A stretch of 8,436 nt of DNA, taken from NCBI GenBank assembly GCA_009785545.1, contig WQWD01000093.1:1-8436 (forward strand), written 5' to 3'. The notes under the pieces were generated by a model, which did no database searches, was not told where the DNA came from, and saw only the letters and a program-made list of their open reading frames with translations. Position 1 is the stretch's first letter. The number at the start of each line of letters is the position of its first letter. The stretch is from Treponema sp. Lineage in GTDB: Bacteria; Spirochaetota; Spirochaetia; Treponematales; Breznakiellaceae. The position numbers were made by a program, and so were the translations under genes. Below, in pieces: positions 6,006 to 8,436 of this stretch.

Positions 6006-6080
6006 AATGGTATAGGTCAGTTAGGAGATGGCACTGCGATTGCTCGCCACAGCCCTGTGAGGATAAGGATAATCCCTTAG
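6006..6080 (+). pseudogene. Orphan 3' end of an RCC1-repeat gene (tail copy C)
   Basis: In frame this reads NGIGQLGDGTAIARHSPVR, then IRIIP and a stop at 6078-6080, the last half-repeat of an RCC1 propeller. It resembles 4766-4840 and 2075-2149. Similarity starts near 6000-6006, just upstream of the DUF1016 start. The post-stop sequence shared by the other two tails (TTTAGGTGTTTGC) is absent; the FN3 protein stop codon follows 2 bp later. It is too short to encode anything by itself. Confidence 0.75.
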
Positions 6081-6082
6081 GA

Positions 6083-6748
6083 TCAATCTGCGACTCCGGT
6101 TCCATCAACCTGTATGGCACCGGGCAGGATAATGTCCATTACAAATGAACTTTCCGCAATGTTGCCTCGCCGGGCAATAGTGCCGTCCGATGTTCTGTTT
6201 ACAGCTTCAACTTGCCAAATAAATGTTCCTACATCCAAAAGCCGCAAATCTTCAAGTATAAATTCTGTGCGGCTTATCGGTTGTGAATGGTACAGTTGTT
6301 GTCTTGCGGAGCCTTCTTGCCGAAAAACAGTAAACATATATGCGTTAGCTCCCTGTACCGGCTGCCAAGTAAACGTGATGTTTCTTTGCTCCAGCAGATC
6401 ATTCATCGAAAAACGCCTGCCTGTTGCAGGTTGAAGATTTTGCGCCGCAGGCAGAAGTTCAGGCGGTATTGCAGGAGCCGGTGTGGTTTCACGCACTGCG
6501 GCAGGTGCGGAAGGTGCAGCAGGTGCAGTTTCATCAGGAATTGGTTCGATAGGAGTTTCAATTTGGATTGTTTCAGGCGATATTTCTATGTTTTCTTCTG
6601 TAAAAATCTGCACATCATTGCGAGAAAACCGTAAAATAAGAGCGGTAATCGATCCAAGTAATAAAATAACTGCAAATGAAATAAGGATTGCTAATTTGAG
6701 ACCGGTAGGAAATCGGGCTGTAACCGAGCCGTTTTTTTGCTTTTCCAT
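6083..6748 (-). CDS. Single-pass membrane protein with Pro/Ala-rich linker and fibronectin-III-like domain
   Basis: I do not recognise a named family. From the ATG at 6748 the 221-residue protein has a basic N-terminus (MEKQKNGSVTARF), one hydrophobic segment at about 19-39 (LAILISFAVILLLGSITALI), an acidic stretch, a Pro/Ala-rich linker at about 60-110 and a C-terminal fibronectin-III-like domain at about 118-210 (FTWQPVQGANAYMFTVFR ... GTFIWQVEAVN). The linker and domain probably lie outside the cytoplasmic membrane. An in-frame ATG at 6793 would add 15 residues, but they would cover a strong promoter-like sequence, so I prefer 6748. No ribosome site has good spacing for either start: AAAGG lies 1 base before 6748. 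The gene is divergent from tig. Confidence 0.72.
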   Translation of the reverse strand: MEKQKNGSVTARFPTGLKLAILISFAVILLLGSITALILRFSRNDVQIFTEENIEISPETIQIETPIEPIPDETAPAAPSAPAAVRETTPAPAIPPELLPAAQNLQPATGRRFSMNDLLEQRNITFTWQPVQGANAYMFTVFRQEGSARQQLYHSQPISRTEFILEDLRLLDVGTFIWQVEAVNRTSDGTIARRGNIAESSFVMDIILPGAIQVDGTGVAD

Positions 6749-6754
6749 GCCTTT

Positions 6755-6783
6755 AGTATAATTTTTTGTATAATATTGGTCAA
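6755..6783 (-). promoter_or_regulatory. Candidate promoter of the FN3-like membrane protein gene
   Basis: On the minus strand TTGACC (6778-6783), a 17-bp spacer and TATACT (6755-6760) are close to sigma-70 consensus. Only 6 bases separate the -10 box from the ATG at 6748, so a transcript from here would begin at or next to the start codon. Confidence 0.55.
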
Positions 6784-6801
6784 CATGATCCAACAGTACC
6801 C

Positions 6802-6831
6802 TTGACTATTTCGCAAATTTACGCCAATATT
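6802..6831 (+). promoter_or_regulatory. Candidate promoter of tig
   Basis: TTGACT (6802-6807), an 18-bp spacer and AATATT (6826-6831, 4 of 6 matches) lie about 46 bp before the GTG start of tig. The -10 box is weak, so the exact position is uncertain. Confidence 0.4.
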
Positions 6832-6877
6832 ACTACATCAACATAGAGTAAATATTTCACCAACAAAGAGGAAAATA

Positions 6878-8233
6878 GTGGCAATTTCAAAAAAAGTAGA
6901 GCGGTTGGAAAAATCAAATGTATCGTTAAGTATAACCGTTCCTAAGGAAGATGTGCGTGTTCAGTACAACGATATGCTTAAAGAATACACAAAAACCATA
7001 CAAATACCGGGTTTTCGCAAGGGTCATGTGCCCAAAGAGGTGCTGGAGCGAAAATTCAGCGATGCCCTCAAGGGTGATGCCTTAGGACGCATAATCGAAT
7101 CTACCCTCAAAAATATTTTTGAGGACGATAAAGAAAGCCTGCCCCGAAGCGAAAGACCTTTGCCGTATGCCAGCCCGGAACTACAGGAAGAAGATCTAAA
7201 ACTTGATCTTGAGCAAGACCTTCAGTTTTCTGTGGTCTACGATGTTCTGCCCGAAGTAAAAATCGGTCAATGGAAAGGCTTAAAAGCCGAGTATGTTTAT
7301 GCGGAAGTTGGAAACGAAGAAATCCAAAAAGAGCTTGAAGAAATCAGAGAGCGTAATGCTATCGTCATGGATCGTAATGACGACGCCTGTGCGCTCAAAG
7401 GCGATGTCGCTACTATCGATTATCAAATAATGGAAGAAGACGGCGTAACACCGATGAGCATATCCCGAAGCGATTTTTCATTTTCTATCGACGGCAAAAA
7501 TATGTTTAAGTTTGATGATGACATCATCAGAATGAAAAAGGGTGAAACAAAGGAATTCGAGAAAAAGTTCGATGAAGATTTTTTTGATCCCTCGCTTGCC
7601 GGAAAAACCAGAAAAGTGCGGATAACACTAACAGCTCTTAAAGAGAAAAAACTTCCCGACTTAGACGATGATCTGGCTCAGGACGTTGACGAAAAATTCA
7701 ATACATTAGACGATCTAAAAAACAGTGTCAAAGACCGTTTTAATAAAAATCTGGAAGCTCGTATAAAAGAAAAAAAGATTGGCAGTCTTTTGGACTTAAT
7801 AATGGAAAATACGCCTGTAGTTTTGCCTGAATCGATGATCACATCCGAAGTTGAAGGCCGTATTCGCAGGATTGCCCGTTACTACAACGCCAATCCCGAA
7901 TTAATTATGCAGATGACAGACGAAGCCAAAATGAACGAAATGCGTGAATCTTCCCAAAAGGCGCTTCATTCCCGCATGATTTTGGAAACCTTAATGGAAG
8001 AGCAAAAAATCGAGGCAACGGACGAAGAAGCCGAAAAAGAACTCGAACAAATTGCGGAAACAAACGGCGCTGACATCGCTGAAGTAAAAAAACATTACGA
8101 TAACGAACAAGCAATGTTCTATTTGAAAGAAGATATTAAAGAAAAGAAAATTGTCGATATTCTGTTATCTGAAAACACATTAAAACCAGGAAAAAAGGAG
8201 AATTATCTGGCTTTCATGTCAGATAATGCTTAA
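6878..8233 (+). CDS. tig: Trigger factor, ribosome-associated chaperone and peptidyl-prolyl isomerase
   Basis: The 451-residue protein, slightly longer than the 432 residues of E. coli Tig, has the family layout. The N-terminal ribosome-binding domain (about 1-120) carries the signature GFRKGHVPKEV at 45-55, used for docking at the peptide exit. An FKBP-type PPIase domain spans about 165-255 (GDVATIDYQI, FSIDGKNMF, MKKGETKEFE), and a helical, charged C-terminal chaperone domain follows. Trigger factor binds nascent chains at the ribosome in the cytosol and assists early folding. The start is GTG, supported by AGAGG 6 bases upstream and by the MAISKKVERLEKS N-terminus. clpP begins 9 bp after the stop, the classic tig-clpP order, so the two are probably co-transcribed. 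Nothing looks truncated. Confidence 0.97.
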   Translation: MAISKKVERLEKSNVSLSITVPKEDVRVQYNDMLKEYTKTIQIPGFRKGHVPKEVLERKFSDALKGDALGRIIESTLKNIFEDDKESLPRSERPLPYASPELQEEDLKLDLEQDLQFSVVYDVLPEVKIGQWKGLKAEYVYAEVGNEEIQKELEEIRERNAIVMDRNDDACALKGDVATIDYQIMEEDGVTPMSISRSDFSFSIDGKNMFKFDDDIIRMKKGETKEFEKKFDEDFFDPSLAGKTRKVRITLTALKEKKLPDLDDDLAQDVDEKFNTLDDLKNSVKDRFNKNLEARIKEKKIGSLLDLIMENTPVVLPESMITSEVEGRIRRIARYYNANPELIMQMTDEAKMNEMRESSQKALHSRMILETLMEEQKIEATDEEAEKELEQIAETNGADIAEVKKHYDNEQAMFYLKEDIKEKKIVDILLSENTLKPGKKENYLAFMSDNA

Positions 8234-8242
8234 ATTTAAACT

Positions 8243-8436
8243 ATGATTAAAATGAGTAATTTGGTTCCGTTTGTAGTTGAACAAACAGGGATGGGGGAAC
8301 GTTCTTACGATATTTATTCCCGGCTTTTGAAGGATCGTATTGTCTTTTTGGATGGAGAAATAAATGATGTTTCTGCTGACTTAGTTGTAGCGCAGCTCCT
8401 TTTTTTGGACGGGCAGGACATCGAAAAGGATATAAA
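8243..8436 (+). CDS. clpP: ATP-dependent Clp protease proteolytic subunit (3' partial)
   Basis: Sixty-four codons are visible before the window ends. After MIKMSN the sequence LVPFVVEQTGMGERSYDIYS, then RLLKDRIVFLDGEINDVSADLVVAQLLFLD, is a typical ClpP N-terminus: the axial-loop region and the first helix and strand of the S14 serine peptidase fold. The catalytic Ser, His and Asp lie beyond the window. ClpP forms a barrel that degrades proteins fed by ClpX or ClpA-type ATPases. It starts 9 bp after tig with no clear Shine-Dalgarno sequence, so translational coupling is likely. A second in-frame ATG at 8252 (MSNLVPF) is an alternative start. Confidence 0.93.
   Translation, partial: MIKMSNLVPFVVEQTGMGERSYDIYSRLLKDRIVFLDGEINDVSADLVVAQLLFLDGQDIEKDI

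Overview
The window looks like an accessory segment of a host-associated spirochaete chromosome, most likely Treponema. The reasons are a lipoprotein with a relaxed, spirochaete-like lipobox, repeat-built surface proteins, a formylglycine-generating-enzyme (FGE)/C-type-lectin type protein of the kind known from the Treponema denticola diversity-generating retroelement (DGR), and a tig-clpP pair at the right edge. The genus is inferred; no rRNA or other marker is present.

Left part (1-2171): the 3' portion of a protein with at least three Ig-like repeats and a cysteine-free FGE/C-type-lectin domain. Its last ~36 codons look like a DGR variable region. It is followed by a 121-bp tandem repeat, a 134-bp imperfect inverted repeat and an orphan tail of an RCC1-repeat gene.

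Middle part (2204-6080): a minus-strand dinJ-yafQ type II toxin-antitoxin pair with REP-like hairpins on both sides. Next comes an intact plus-strand lipoprotein with the same Ig-like stalk but a seven-repeat RCC1 propeller head. Its leader holds two hairpins whose outer arms can also pair with each other. A convergent DUF1016/YhcG-type PDDEXK nuclease gene follows, then a second orphan RCC1 tail. The three copies of the RCC1 3' end suggest that cargo was inserted at, or recombined into, the ends of repeat-protein genes.

Right part (6083-8436): core-like DNA. A single-pass membrane protein with a fibronectin-III-like domain is divergent from tig (trigger factor), and clpP starts 9 bp after tig. 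Tig and ClpP are general protein folding and turnover factors with no visible link to the accessory block.

The two stalk proteins appear to share a layout: lipid anchor (seen only in the second), Ig-like stalk, and an exchangeable binding head, one possibly DGR-diversified and the other a propeller. No reverse transcriptase or template repeat lies in the window, so the DGR reading is inference.
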